Assembly (NCBI RefSeq): GCF_050314555.1
Contig: NZ_JBNPNH010000004.1
Location: 124,001-188,000 of the forward strand
Origin: Spyradosoma sp004558035
Lineage (GTDB): Bacteria > Verrucomicrobiota > Verrucomicrobiia > Opitutales > UBA953
Length of the DNA stretch: 64,000 bases
Reading direction: 5' to 3'
Below, piece after piece: positions 35,226 through 43,868 of the stretch (position 1 is its first letter; each line of letters opens with the position of its first letter). A program made the position numbers and the translations under genes. The notes beneath the pieces were generated by a model that was given only the letters and a program-made list of their open reading frames with translations, was not told the DNA's origin and made no database searches.

Positions 35226-36125
35226 GTGGAAACGCCTTCGCCCATCTCCCTTTTCGCGCCCGCGAAAATCAATCTCATGCTCGCCGTCACGGGAACGCGC
35301 CCGGACGGCTTTCACGCGCTCGTCTCGCTCGTCGCGCCGATTTCGCTCGGCGACTCGCTCGAAGCGGCGGACGCGGCGGCGGATTCGCTCGCGTGCGACG
35401 CGCCCGGCGTGCCGACGGACTCGAGCAACCTCGTCCTGCGCGCGACCGAGCTCTTCCGTACGCGCGTTCCCGCGTGCGCGCCCGTCGCGTGGCGGCTCGA
35501 AAAACGCGTGCCGCACGGCGCGGGGCTCGGCGGCGGGAGCTCCGACGCGGCGGCGGCGCTGCGCCTGCTGAACGCGCGCTGCGGGAACGCGCTCGCGGAG
35601 GCGGAACTGCGCGAGCTCGCCGCTCGGCTCGGCTCGGACGTCCCGCTTTTCCTGAGCGGCGTTCCCGTCGTCATGCGCGGGCGCGGCGAACGCGTCGAGG
35701 CGCTCCCGCCCGCCGCCGCCGCGAATCTGCGCGGGCGCCGCTTTCTGCTCTTCAAGCCCGCGTTCGGCGTCTCGACGGCAGAAGCCTACGGCGCGATGAA
35801 GCGGAACGCGCCGCGCGACTACGTCTCCGAGGCGGAGGCGGAAGCGCGCCTGCGCGCCTGGACCGACGCGCCGGAAAGCGCGCCGCTCCCGCTCTTCAAC
35901 AACATGGAGCGCGCCGTCTTCCGCAAGCATCTCGCCCTGCCCGCCCTCTTCGAGATTCTGCGGGAACGCTGCGGACTCGAAGCGCACATGAGCGGCAGCG
36001 GCAGCGCGTGCTTCGCGGAAATCTCCGACGCGACGGACGTTCCCGCCGCCGCGCGCGTCGTGCGCGAATGCTGGGGCGAAACCGCCTTCGTGCGGGAAAT
36101 CTCCCTGCGGACGCGCGCGGACTGA
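35226..36125 (+). CDS. ispE: 4-diphosphocytidyl-2-C-methyl-D-erythritol kinase (IspE, 299 aa)
   Basis: GHMP kinase of the non-mevalonate isoprenoid pathway; it phosphorylates CDP-ME at the 2-hydroxyl. Motif 1 is APAKINLMLAVTGTRPDGFH. The ATP-binding motif is VPHGAGLGGGSSDAAAALRL (about residues 95-115). The C-terminal motif is LEAHMSGSGSACFAEI. The start is probably the GTG at 35226, giving METPSPISLFAPAKIN; an in-frame start at 35118 would add 36 residues that do not look like the family. It is divergent from rpmJ. Confidence 0.92.
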   Translation: METPSPISLFAPAKINLMLAVTGTRPDGFHALVSLVAPISLGDSLEAADAAADSLACDAPGVPTDSSNLVLRATELFRTRVPACAPVAWRLEKRVPHGAGLGGGSSDAAAALRLLNARCGNALAEAELRELAARLGSDVPLFLSGVPVVMRGRGERVEALPPAAAANLRGRRFLLFKPAFGVSTAEAYGAMKRNAPRDYVSEAEAEARLRAWTDAPESAPLPLFNNMERAVFRKHLALPALFEILRERCGLEAHMSGSGSACFAEISDATDVPAAARVVRECWGETAFVREISLRTRAD

Positions 36126-36141
36126 GCGCGCGGAGACGCGC

Positions 36142-37452
36142 TCACGCGACGAGCTTGGCGCGGATCAGCCCGCGCACGACGTCGGCGAGCGAAGCGTCTT
36201 CGAGACGCTCGACGATCTCCTCCATGAAGCCGTGGACGAGCAGCGTGCGCGCCTCCTCCGGCGGCAGGCCGCGCTGGAGCAGATAAAACAGCTGCTCGGG
36301 ATCGATCGTGCCCGTCGTCGCGCCGTGAGAGCAGCGGACGTCGTTCGCGTCGATTTCGAGCCCCGGCAGCGAATGCGCCTCCGCGTCTTCGGAAAGAATC
36401 AGATTGCGGCAGGACTGCACGGCGTCCGTGCCCTGCGCGATTTTGTCGACGACGATGTTCCCGCCGAAAATCGTGCGCGCGCGGTCGAGCAGCGCGTTCT
36501 TGAAGAGCAGACGCGAGGTCGCGCCCGGCGCGAGGTGCCGCTGAATCGTGCGCTGGTCGATTTCCTGATCGGCGCTCGCGACCGCGAGCGAGAAACTCTC
36601 CGCGTTCGCGCCGCGCCCTTCGAGCCGGAGCTCCGTCGTCGCGCGCGCGTGCGCCGCGCCGAGATTGATCGCGACGCCGCGGACGTTCGCGTTCTCGCGC
36701 GCGTGCGTCCATTCCATGTGGTGGAAGCGCGCGGCGGCGTCGAGCACCTGGACGCTCCTGCGCGCGACGTCCGCGCCCGCCTTCGCGAAGATTTCCGTGC
36801 GCGAGACGACGAGCCCGCCGACGTCCGCGTCCGCCGACAGATAAAAATCCGCGACGCGCGCCGACACGTTTTCCTCCGCGACGACGAGCGCGTACGGGAA
36901 CGTCGCGCCGCGTTTCGCGACCGACCAGTTGTAGACCGCGAACGGCTTTTCGATCTTCGCGCCCGCAGGAACGCGCAGCAGATACGCGCCGCCGAACGCG
37001 TAGGCGCGGTGCAGCGCGGCGAATTTTTCCGAGCACACGCCGCCGCCGGAAGCGAAGACGCAGTCCCGGACTTCCTCGATCGCCTCCGGCGCGAGCCGCG
37101 AAAACGGCGCGAACGTCACGCCCGCGCGCGCGGCCTCGTCGGACAGCGAGCACGCGACGAGCCGGTCGTCCGCGAAGACGAGCGTTCCCGCGGTCTCGGC
37201 GATCTTGTCCGAGCGCGCGACGAGCGCGGCGGCGGCCTCGGCGGAGACGTCGCCGGGGAGCGAAAACCCGTCGAACGACACGTCGGAAAGCCTCGCGAAA
37301 CGCCATTCCTCCATCGTGCGGTTCGGCATGGGAAGCGCGCTGAAATCCGCCCACGAGCACTCGCGCGCGCCCGCGAAGACGTCGCTTTTCCCGCGCTCGG
37401 CGAGCGCCGCGCGGAACGTGTTTTCGTCCGAAATGCTGTTTGAGATATTCAT
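36142..37452 (-). CDS. sufD: Fe-S cluster assembly scaffold SufD (436 aa)
   Basis: Forms the SufBCD scaffold complex that builds Fe-S clusters. The core beta-helix segment is recognisable: HHMEWTHARENANVRGVAIN, then QTIQ-like QRTIQRHLAPGATSR, then FGGNIVVDKIAQGTDAVQSC and the conserved SRN-like SCRNLILSEDAEAHSLPGL. The EIDANDVRCSHGATTGTIDP motif is characteristic of SufB/SufD. The N-terminal EEWRFARLSDVSFDGF region is of SufD type. The ATG at 37452 lies 5 bp after the sufB stop. sufC and sufS are not adjacent. Confidence 0.9.
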   Translation of the reverse strand: MNISNSISDENTFRAALAERGKSDVFAGARECSWADFSALPMPNRTMEEWRFARLSDVSFDGFSLPGDVSAEAAAALVARSDKIAETAGTLVFADDRLVACSLSDEAARAGVTFAPFSRLAPEAIEEVRDCVFASGGGVCSEKFAALHRAYAFGGAYLLRVPAGAKIEKPFAVYNWSVAKRGATFPYALVVAEENVSARVADFYLSADADVGGLVVSRTEIFAKAGADVARRSVQVLDAAARFHHMEWTHARENANVRGVAINLGAAHARATTELRLEGRGANAESFSLAVASADQEIDQRTIQRHLAPGATSRLLFKNALLDRARTIFGGNIVVDKIAQGTDAVQSCRNLILSEDAEAHSLPGLEIDANDVRCSHGATTGTIDPEQLFYLLQRGLPPEEARTLLVHGFMEEIVERLEDASLADVVRGLIRAKLVA

Positions 37453-37457
37453 GGTGT

Positions 37458-38882
37458 TCACGCGACGGAGCCTTCCATTTCCATTTCGATGAGGCGCTTG
37501 AGCTCGACGGAGTATTCCATCGGGAATTCCTTGACGAGGTCGTTCACGAAGCCGTTGACGGCGAGGCTCATCGCCTCCGCCTCCGTCAGCCCGCGCTGGC
37601 GCATGTAGAAGATCTGCTCGGCGGAGATTTTGGAGACGCTCGCCTCGTGCTGCGTCTGCGAGGCGTTCCCGCGCACCGTGATCGCCGGATACGTTCCCGT
37701 GGCGGAATTTTCGTTGATGAGCAGCGTGTGGCACTCGCTGTTGTTTTTGCAGCCCTTGAGATGCTTCGGGATCGAGACGAGCCCGCGGTAGTTCGCGCGG
37801 CCCTCGCCCGTGGAGACGGATTTGGAGATGATGTTCGACGTCGTGCCGTCCGCGAGGTGAATCATCTTCGCGCCCGTGTCCTGCACCTGGCCCGTGTGCG
37901 CGAGCGCGATGGAGAGCACTTCGCCGCGCGCGCGCGCGCCCTTGAGAATCACGCCCGGGTACTTCATCGTGAGGCGCGAGCCGATGTTGCAGTCCACCCA
38001 GCGGATTTCCGCGTCCTCCATCGCCAGACCGCGCTGCGTGACGAGGTTGTAGATGTTCGACGCCCAGTTCTGCACGGTGACGTACTGGATCTTCGCGCCC
38101 TTGAGCGCGACGAGCTCGACGACGCCCGAGTGCAGCGTCGCCGTGTCGAAGCGCGGCGCCGTGCAGCCTTCCATGTAAACGAGCTCCGCGCCCTCGTCGG
38201 CGATGATCAGCGTGCGCTCGAACTGCCCGAAATTCTCCGCGTTGATGCGGAAATACGCCTGCAGCGGCTGCGCGACCTTCACGCCCTTGGGCACGTAAAC
38301 GAACGAGCCGCCGGAAAAGCACGCGCCGTTGAGCGCGGAAAACTTGCTGTCCGCCGTCGGGATCACCTTGCCGAACCACGGGCGGAAAATGTCCGCGTAT
38401 TTCGTCAGCCCTTCGAGCGGCCCGACGAAGACGACGCCCTGCTTTTCGAGGTCGCTCTTGAGCCGCGAATACGCGGATTCGGAGTCGAACTGCGCGTCCA
38501 CGCCCGCGAGAAACTTGCGCTCCTGCTCGGGCACGCCGAGGCGCTCGAACGTGCTCTTCACGTCGTCGGGAACGTCGTCCCACGAGCTCGCGCCCGCCTT
38601 GCTCTTGGCGAGGTAATAGCGGATCTTGTCGAAATCCACGCCCGCGATCTCCTTCGGCGCCCAGTGCGTCGGCATCGGTTTTTCGCGGAAGATCCCGAGC
38701 GCTTTTTTGCGGAAGGCGCGGATCCAGTCGGGCTCGCCCTTGGCGTCGGAAATGTAGTCGATGACGCGCTCGCTCAGGCCCAGCCCGGCGTCCAGCGCGT
38801 AATCCTGCGCGACGGAAAAATCTCCCGCCGAACGGTCGATGTTGATGGCGTCGGGCGCCTTTTTTCCGGAAGTTTCGCTCAT
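37458..38882 (-). CDS. sufB: Fe-S cluster assembly scaffold SufB (474 aa)
   Basis: Scaffold subunit on which nascent [4Fe-4S] clusters assemble. Strong family signatures are GVDFDKIRYYLAKSKAGASS, VFVGPLEGLTKYADI, NGACFSGGSFVYVPKGVKV, LVYMEGCTAPRFDTATLHSG, VQNWASNIYNLVTQRGLAME and KHLKGCKNNSECHTLLINEN. The C-terminal EASVSKISAEQIFYMRQRGL is also typical. The ATG at 38882 gives the expected length. It is the first gene of a two-gene sufB-sufD unit. Confidence 0.97.
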   Translation of the reverse strand: MSETSGKKAPDAINIDRSAGDFSVAQDYALDAGLGLSERVIDYISDAKGEPDWIRAFRKKALGIFREKPMPTHWAPKEIAGVDFDKIRYYLAKSKAGASSWDDVPDDVKSTFERLGVPEQERKFLAGVDAQFDSESAYSRLKSDLEKQGVVFVGPLEGLTKYADIFRPWFGKVIPTADSKFSALNGACFSGGSFVYVPKGVKVAQPLQAYFRINAENFGQFERTLIIADEGAELVYMEGCTAPRFDTATLHSGVVELVALKGAKIQYVTVQNWASNIYNLVTQRGLAMEDAEIRWVDCNIGSRLTMKYPGVILKGARARGEVLSIALAHTGQVQDTGAKMIHLADGTTSNIISKSVSTGEGRANYRGLVSIPKHLKGCKNNSECHTLLINENSATGTYPAITVRGNASQTQHEASVSKISAEQIFYMRQRGLTEAEAMSLAVNGFVNDLVKEFPMEYSVELKRLIEMEMEGSVA

Positions 38883-39196
38883 AAAAAATTTAACGGGAAA
38901 AGCTATTGCGTTCCCGCCGCCTCCGCAAGCGCGAACGCGCGTTCCCGCGGACGCGAACTTTCCCGCGGATTCCACGGATTTCCGCGGATTTTTCGGAACC
39001 GCAAAGTCAAAGAAAGTTAAAGAAAGTTTTAAAGGGGGCGGCATGGCTCCACGCTTCGCTTGCCTGACGTTTCCTCGAAATCCGCCTGCGCAAACTTCCC
39101 TTTAAACTTTAACCCTTAAGCTTTAAGCTTTCTTCTCGGGGCTGAATCAATCCCTTGAAATCCCCGAAATCCCTGTTCGTTTTCGCGTTCCCGCGC
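38883..39196. other. Spacer between sufB and the phosphoesterase gene, with repeats
   Basis: No gene is visible. About 38998-39104 is a copy of the repeat that also flanks the MITE-like element near 46 kb: CGCAAAGTCAAAGAAAGTTA, a central region, then CCTCGAAATCCGCCTGCGCA and AACTTCCCTTT. The next bases (39101-39134) are a TTTAA-rich tract. Upstream lie CGCGGATTCCACGGATTTCC-type words. Confidence 0.6.
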
Positions 39197-39226
39197 TTGA
39201 AAACGCGGCGGCGGCGCGCTTATTAT
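39197..39226 (+). promoter_or_regulatory. Probable sigma-70 promoter of the phosphoesterase gene
   Basis: TTGAAA (39197-39202) and TATTAT (39221-39226) are spaced by 18 bp, 38 bp ahead of the TTG start. The match is good for such a GC-rich genome. Confidence 0.55.
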
Positions 39227-39263
39227 CGCCGCAGCAATTTTAACCGCCGACCGAAAGAACGCC

Positions 39264-39884
39264 TTGAGATACTACATCGCAGACTGCCATTTTTTTCACC
39301 GCTCGCTCAACGACCGCATGGACTGCCGCGGCTTCGAGAGCGCCGAGGCGATGAACGAATACATGATCGCGAAATGGAACGCCAAAGTGCGCCCGAACGA
39401 CGAGGTCGTCGTGCTCGGCGATTTTTCCTACGGCACCGCCGAAGAGACCGACGCCGTGCTGAAGCGGCTCAAAGGGCGGCTCTACCTCGTCGAAGGCAAT
39501 CACGACGCGCCGTCCGCGAAGAACCCGCGCTTCGTCTGGGTGCTCCCGTACAAGGAGCTCCACGACAACGGCCGCAAGGTCGTCCTCTCGCACTACCCGA
39601 TCATGTGCTACAACGGGCAGTACCGGATTTCCGCCTCGGGCAAGCCGCGCGCCTACATGCTCTACGGGCACGTGCACGATTCGTTCGACCAGCGGCTGCT
39701 GGAGAAATTTCAGGCGATCACGCGCGCGACGAAGCGCGAGATCTACGGGCACGAGGAACCGGTGCCGATCCCGTGCAACATGATCAACTGCTTCTGCAAA
39801 TACTCGGACTACACGCCGCTCTCGCTCGACGAGTGGATCGAGAACGACCTCGCCCGCCGCGCCGCCGCGTCTCCGGAAGCGTGA
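39264..39884 (+). CDS. Calcineurin-like metallophosphoesterase (206 aa)
   Basis: Two-metal hydrolase. The metal-ligand blocks appear in order: DCHFFH (residues 7-12), VVLGDFSYG, VEGNHDAP, LSHYPIMCYNG and LYGHVHDSF. The ASGKPRAYM segment and Tyr-rich surface resemble the small uncharacterised phosphoesterases found in many bacteria and phages. The start codon is TTG at 39264, since no ATG or GTG gives the DCHFFH strand. The substrate is unknown; it stands alone behind its own promoter. Confidence 0.85.
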   Translation: MRYYIADCHFFHRSLNDRMDCRGFESAEAMNEYMIAKWNAKVRPNDEVVVLGDFSYGTAEETDAVLKRLKGRLYLVEGNHDAPSAKNPRFVWVLPYKELHDNGRKVVLSHYPIMCYNGQYRISASGKPRAYMLYGHVHDSFDQRLLEKFQAITRATKREIYGHEEPVPIPCNMINCFCKYSDYTPLSLDEWIENDLARRAAASPEA

Positions 39885-39980
39885 ACGGCGGGCGCGCGCC
39901 GCGACTCTTACGGCTTGTCCGCGGAGGAGAAAGACTGTAAAATCGCCGCCATTACAAACCGAGAGAGCTTATTCCGTCAG

Positions 39981-40094
39981 ATGAGTCTTCACGCAAGCAG
40001 CGCGATCGCGCGTTCCCGCGCGGAGTTTCGCCGCGAAATCTTCCGCGGCGGCGTCCGCGCGCGCCCGCGTCCCGGAAAGGAGGCGTCGTGCTGA
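39981..40094 (+). CDS. Possible 37-aa upstream ORF overlapping the LPS kinase start
   Basis: A short open frame starts with ATG at 39981 and stops (TGA) seven bases into the kinase gene, so that its end spans the AAGGAGG site used by the kinase. The product is very basic and shows no motif. It may be a translational-coupling leader or chance. Confidence 0.25.
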   Translation: MSLHASSAIARSRAEFRREIFRGGVRARPRPGKEASC

Positions 40095-40858
40095 AGTCCG
40101 CCCGCGTCGGCGAGTGGCGCGTGCTCTGCGAAGCGGAGCGCGCGGAAGCGCTCCTGCGCCTTTTCGAGCGGCTGGTCGCCGACGACTGGACGGGCGTCGA
40201 GCGCCTCGAATTCGCCTCGACGACGGGGCGCGTCTTCAAGATCCGCACGGCGGCGGGAACGTTCGTCTTCAAGCACGAGCGGCGGGAACACCATTCGGCG
40301 GACCACCGCTGGCAGTCGTTCTTCTTCGGCTCGAACACGCGCCGGCTGATCCGGGCGCTGGACCGCGCGGGCGCTCGGAATTTCCCGGCGGCGGAAGTCT
40401 TTCTCGCCGCGGACCGCTACCGCTTCGGCTCGGTCGTCGAATCCTACCTGCTCGCGGAATTCGTCGAGGGCGAGACGCTCGGACGCGTTCCCGGCTACCG
40501 CGAAAAATACGGCGCGGAGGTCGCGGCGCTGCTCGCCCGCCTGCACGCGGCGGGGCTGGTGCACGGCGACGTGCACGAGCGCAATTTCGTGCTCGGCGCG
40601 GCGGGAACGCCCTACGCCGGCAGAGTCGTCGGCATCGATCTTTCCGGCAAGCGCGCGACGCGCTACACGCGCGCGGAAGACCGCATCCGCCTGCGCCGCA
40701 CGTTCGGCGTGGAAAATCCGGTGCGCGACCTCGGCGCGCGCGTCTTCGAGCTGCGCGTGCGTCTGCGCAACTTCTTCCGACGCCTGCGCGGCCGCGCGGA
40801 AATCAACGCCGAACTGCTGCTGCCGGCGGAAGGCGGAAAGAAAGGATCCCCGCAATGA
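40088..40858 (+). CDS. LPS core kinase-like protein (WaaP/RfaY/InaA kinase superfamily, 256 aa)
   Basis: Small protein-kinase-fold enzyme probably phosphorylating LPS core sugars. The lysine of TFVFKHERREHHS could be the ATP lysine. The catalytic loop is GLVHGDVHERNFVLG (HGDxHxxN, about residue 160), and the metal Asp is in VGIDLSGKRATRY. The GTG start at 40088 is preceded by a strong ribosome-binding site (AAGGAGG, 40077-40083). The stop overlaps the waaG start as ATGA. With waaG and two MsbA-like exporters behind it, a role in LPS core synthesis is well supported. The exact acceptor is unknown. Confidence 0.75.
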   Translation: MLKSARVGEWRVLCEAERAEALLRLFERLVADDWTGVERLEFASTTGRVFKIRTAAGTFVFKHERREHHSADHRWQSFFFGSNTRRLIRALDRAGARNFPAAEVFLAADRYRFGSVVESYLLAEFVEGETLGRVPGYREKYGAEVAALLARLHAAGLVHGDVHERNFVLGAAGTPYAGRVVGIDLSGKRATRYTRAEDRIRLRRTFGVENPVRDLGARVFELRVRLRNFFRRLRGRAEINAELLLPAEGGKKGSPQ

Positions 40859-41994
40859 AGATCGCGATGGGCATTTTCCGCTGGTTCCCGTACGGCGGCC
40901 TGCAGAAGGACTTCCTGCGCATGGCGGAGCTGCTCGCCGAGCGCGGGCACGTCGTCTTCGCCTACTGCGGGAACGGCTCCGAGGACATTCCCGCCGACGC
41001 GCGCGGCATCCGCTGGACGCGCCTCGCGACGCCGGGGTTGACGAATCACGCGCGCGCCAGGGCGTTCGAAAGCCGCTTCGCCGCCGCCTGCCGGCGGGAA
41101 CGCTTCGACTGCGTCGTGGGCTTCAACAAGATGGCGGGGCTGGATTTTTACTTCGCGGGCGACACCTGTCTCGCCGAGCGCACGCGCGCGCGCCGCTGCG
41201 GCTCCCTGCTGCGGCTGCTCCCGCGCTACGCGACGTTCCTTTCGCTCGAGCGCGCGGTGTTCTCGCCGGGCTCGGCGACGAAGATCTTCACGATCGCCGA
41301 CCGCCAGCGGCAGAGCTACGAGCGCTGCTGGGGCACGCCGCGGGAACGCTTCGTCTCCGTGCCCTTCGGCATGGACGCGCGCTGCGGCAACGTCAGGAAT
41401 CCGGCGGCGGCGCGGGAACGCAAGCGGCGGGAGCTCGGGCTCGCGCCGGGCGATTTCGCGGTCGCGCTCGTCGGCTCGGACTTCAAGCGCAAGGGCGCGG
41501 CGCGCGCGATCGCGGCGGTCGCGGCGCTGCCGGAAACGCTTTATGCGCGGACGAAGCTTTTTCTCGTCGGCGCCTCGGACGCGGAGAAGTTCAACGCGTT
41601 CGCGGCGGAGCTGGGCGCGCGCGACGCCGTGCGCGTGCTGGGCGAACGCGACGACGTTCCCGAGCTGATGTGCGCCGCGGATTTGCTCGTCCACCCCGCG
41701 CTCGAAGAGGCGGGCGGGAGCGTCCTGCTCGAAGCCGCCGTCTCGGGCCTGCCCGTGGTGTGCACGGACGTGTGCGGCTTCGCGCCGAAGATCGCGCAAT
41801 GGGCGGGCGGCACGGTGCTGCCCTCGCCGTTCCGGCAGACGGAGCTGAATTTCGCGCTCGAGCGCGCGGTCGCCGAATTCGCCGCCGCGGGCGAGGCGCG
41901 CCGCTTCCCGCCGCCCGCGCTGCAGCGGCTGACGCGCGAGGAGGCGCTCGTCGAATGCGTGGAACGCTTCTGCGCGGAAAGGCAAAAACGCTGA
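40855..41994 (+). CDS. waaG: LPS core glucosyltransferase, WaaG/RfaG-like GT4 (379 aa)
   Basis: Transfers the first hexose to the inner-core heptose of LPS at the cytoplasmic face. It resembles E. coli WaaG along its length: FRWFPYGGLQKDFLRMAELL at the start, DCVVGFNKMAGLDFYFAGDTC, SVPFGMD, VGSDFKRKGAARAIAAVAAL, and the donor-binding ADLLVHPALEEAGGSVLLEA with its E-x7-E motif. The ATG overlaps the preceding stop by 4 bp. Specificity (glucose or another hexose) cannot be read from the sequence. Confidence 0.88.
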   Translation: MKIAMGIFRWFPYGGLQKDFLRMAELLAERGHVVFAYCGNGSEDIPADARGIRWTRLATPGLTNHARARAFESRFAAACRRERFDCVVGFNKMAGLDFYFAGDTCLAERTRARRCGSLLRLLPRYATFLSLERAVFSPGSATKIFTIADRQRQSYERCWGTPRERFVSVPFGMDARCGNVRNPAAARERKRRELGLAPGDFAVALVGSDFKRKGAARAIAAVAALPETLYARTKLFLVGASDAEKFNAFAAELGARDAVRVLGERDDVPELMCAADLLVHPALEEAGGSVLLEAAVSGLPVVCTDVCGFAPKIAQWAGGTVLPSPFRQTELNFALERAVAEFAAAGEARRFPPPALQRLTREEALVECVERFCAERQKR

Positions 41995-42005
41995 GCGTTC
42001 CCGCG

Positions 42006-43868
42006 ATGGCTTCCGGCAAAAAAGCGAAGAGTAGAAAGGACGCGGCGTCGGCGTTCCGCACGTACCGCGCGCTGTGGCGGCGCTTCCTCTCGCCGTACCG
42101 CGGCACGCTGCTCGTCGCTGTGATCTGCGGCGGCTTCGCGGCGGCGACGGCGGGCTTCGGCCTGCCGATGATGATGGACAAGGTCTTCCCGATCGTCTTC
42201 GGCGAAAAGCCGCTCCCGGAATTTCTCCGCGCCTTCGTGGAATCTCACGTTCCCGCCGAGGACGTTCCCGCGCTGACGATGTGGACCGCCGCCGCCGCGA
42301 TGCCGCTGCTGATGCTCTTCCGCGGCGCGTTCGCGTTCGCGAACACCTACCTCATCAGCAAGATCGGCATGCGCGTGCTCGAGGACCTGCGCCTCAAGAT
42401 TTTCGCGCGCATCCAGGAACTGCCGCTCGCCTATCACGACCGCGTCTCGCGCGGCGACCTGCTGGCGACGACGATCTTCTACACGCAGAACCTGCAGCAG
42501 AACGCGCTTTCGGTGACGAACGACCTCGTCATCCAGCCGCTCACGCTGCTCGCCGCCCTCGGCTTTCTCGCCTACCAGGCGCTGACGAACGACGAAGTCG
42601 GCCTGCTGCTGCTCAATCTGCTCGTCGCCGCCGCCGCGATTCCGGCGACGAAGCAGGTCGGCAAAAAAATCATCGAGCGCATGCGGATGATGCTGTGCGG
42701 CCTGAACGACATCGCGACGACCGTCTCGCAGAACCTCGCCGCCCAGCGCGAGGTGCGCGCGTTCGGGCTGGAGGAACAGCAGACCGAGCAGCTGCGCGGG
42801 CAGATCCGCGCGCTCGTCTCCGCCCTGTTCAAGCTTTCCGCGTGGAAGCAGGCGCTCACGCCCGTCATCGAGATCCTCAGCGTGCTCGCGCTCGCGTTCT
42901 CGCTCTTCATGGGCGTGCGCGGCGGGATCTCGCTCACGCAGTTCACGGCGATCGCGCTCGCGCTCTACTATTGCTACGACCCGATCAAGCGCCTCGGCGA
43001 AGTCTACAACTCGCTCCAGCTCGCGAACGTCGCCCTCGGCGGCGTGGACGCCGTGATTCACGCCAAGGACGAGATGCCCGAGCCCGCCGAGCCCGAGCCG
43101 CTGCGCGACGTGCGCGGGAACGTCGAGTTCGCCGGCGTCTCCTTCGCCTACAAGCCGGGCGTGCCCGTGCTGCGCGACGTGAACGTGCGCGTTCCCGCCG
43201 GGCAGATCGTCGCCCTCGTCGGCCCTTCCGGCTCGGGCAAGACGACGTTCATCAACCTGCTCTGCCGCTTTTACGACGTCTCCGCGGGCGCGGTGAAGAT
43301 CGACGGCCGCGACGTGCGCGGGATCTCCCGCGCCGACCGCACCGCCGCGATCGGCCTCGTCTCGCAGTCGCCCGTGCTCTTCCGCGGGAGCGTCCGCGAC
43401 AACATCCGCATCGGCAGGCCCGACGCGGACGACGCCGCCGTCGAACGCGCGGGCGCGCTCGCCGCCGTCGAAGACTTCGTCCGCGAGCGCCCCGAAGGCT
43501 ACGACCGCGCCGTCGGCGAAGGCGGCGAAGGGCTTTCCGGAGGCCAGCGCCAGCGCGTCTCCGTCGCGCGCGCGTTTCTCAAGAACGCCCCGATTCTCGT
43601 GCTCGACGAGGCGACGGCTTCGCTCGACATGCTCAGCGAGGAAAAGATCCAGCGCTCGCTCGACGAGCTGATGAAGGGGCACACGACGTTCATCATCGCG
43701 CACCGCTTCTCGACGATCCGCCGCGCGCAGCGCATTCTCGTCTTCGAGAGCGGCCGCGTCGTCGCGGACGGCCCGCACGCCGAACTTTACGAAAAATCCG
43801 CGCTCTACCGCGAGCTCTACGACCGCCAGGTCGCCGAAGCCGCGCGCGCGGGGAAAGGCGAAAAATGA
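42006..43868 (+). CDS. MsbA-like ABC exporter, first of pair (620 aa)
   Basis: Half-transporter with six transmembrane helices (residues about 20-330) fused to an ATPase domain (about 370-610). The ATPase shows Walker A GPSGSGKTTFINLLCRFY, signature LSGGQRQRVSVARAFL, Walker B ILVLDEATASLD and the H-loop FIIAHRFS. It is closest to lipid A/phospholipid flippases of the MsbA type. It begins 11 bp after waaG and overlaps the second exporter by 4 bp (ATGA). Context suggests export of the LPS core-lipid A made by the upstream genes; it could act as a homodimer or pair with the next product. Confidence 0.85.
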   Translation: MASGKKAKSRKDAASAFRTYRALWRRFLSPYRGTLLVAVICGGFAAATAGFGLPMMMDKVFPIVFGEKPLPEFLRAFVESHVPAEDVPALTMWTAAAAMPLLMLFRGAFAFANTYLISKIGMRVLEDLRLKIFARIQELPLAYHDRVSRGDLLATTIFYTQNLQQNALSVTNDLVIQPLTLLAALGFLAYQALTNDEVGLLLLNLLVAAAAIPATKQVGKKIIERMRMMLCGLNDIATTVSQNLAAQREVRAFGLEEQQTEQLRGQIRALVSALFKLSAWKQALTPVIEILSVLALAFSLFMGVRGGISLTQFTAIALALYYCYDPIKRLGEVYNSLQLANVALGGVDAVIHAKDEMPEPAEPEPLRDVRGNVEFAGVSFAYKPGVPVLRDVNVRVPAGQIVALVGPSGSGKTTFINLLCRFYDVSAGAVKIDGRDVRGISRADRTAAIGLVSQSPVLFRGSVRDNIRIGRPDADDAAVERAGALAAVEDFVRERPEGYDRAVGEGGEGLSGGQRQRVSVARAFLKNAPILVLDEATASLDMLSEEKIQRSLDELMKGHTTFIIAHRFSTIRRAQRILVFESGRVVADGPHAELYEKSALYRELYDRQVAEAARAGKGEK

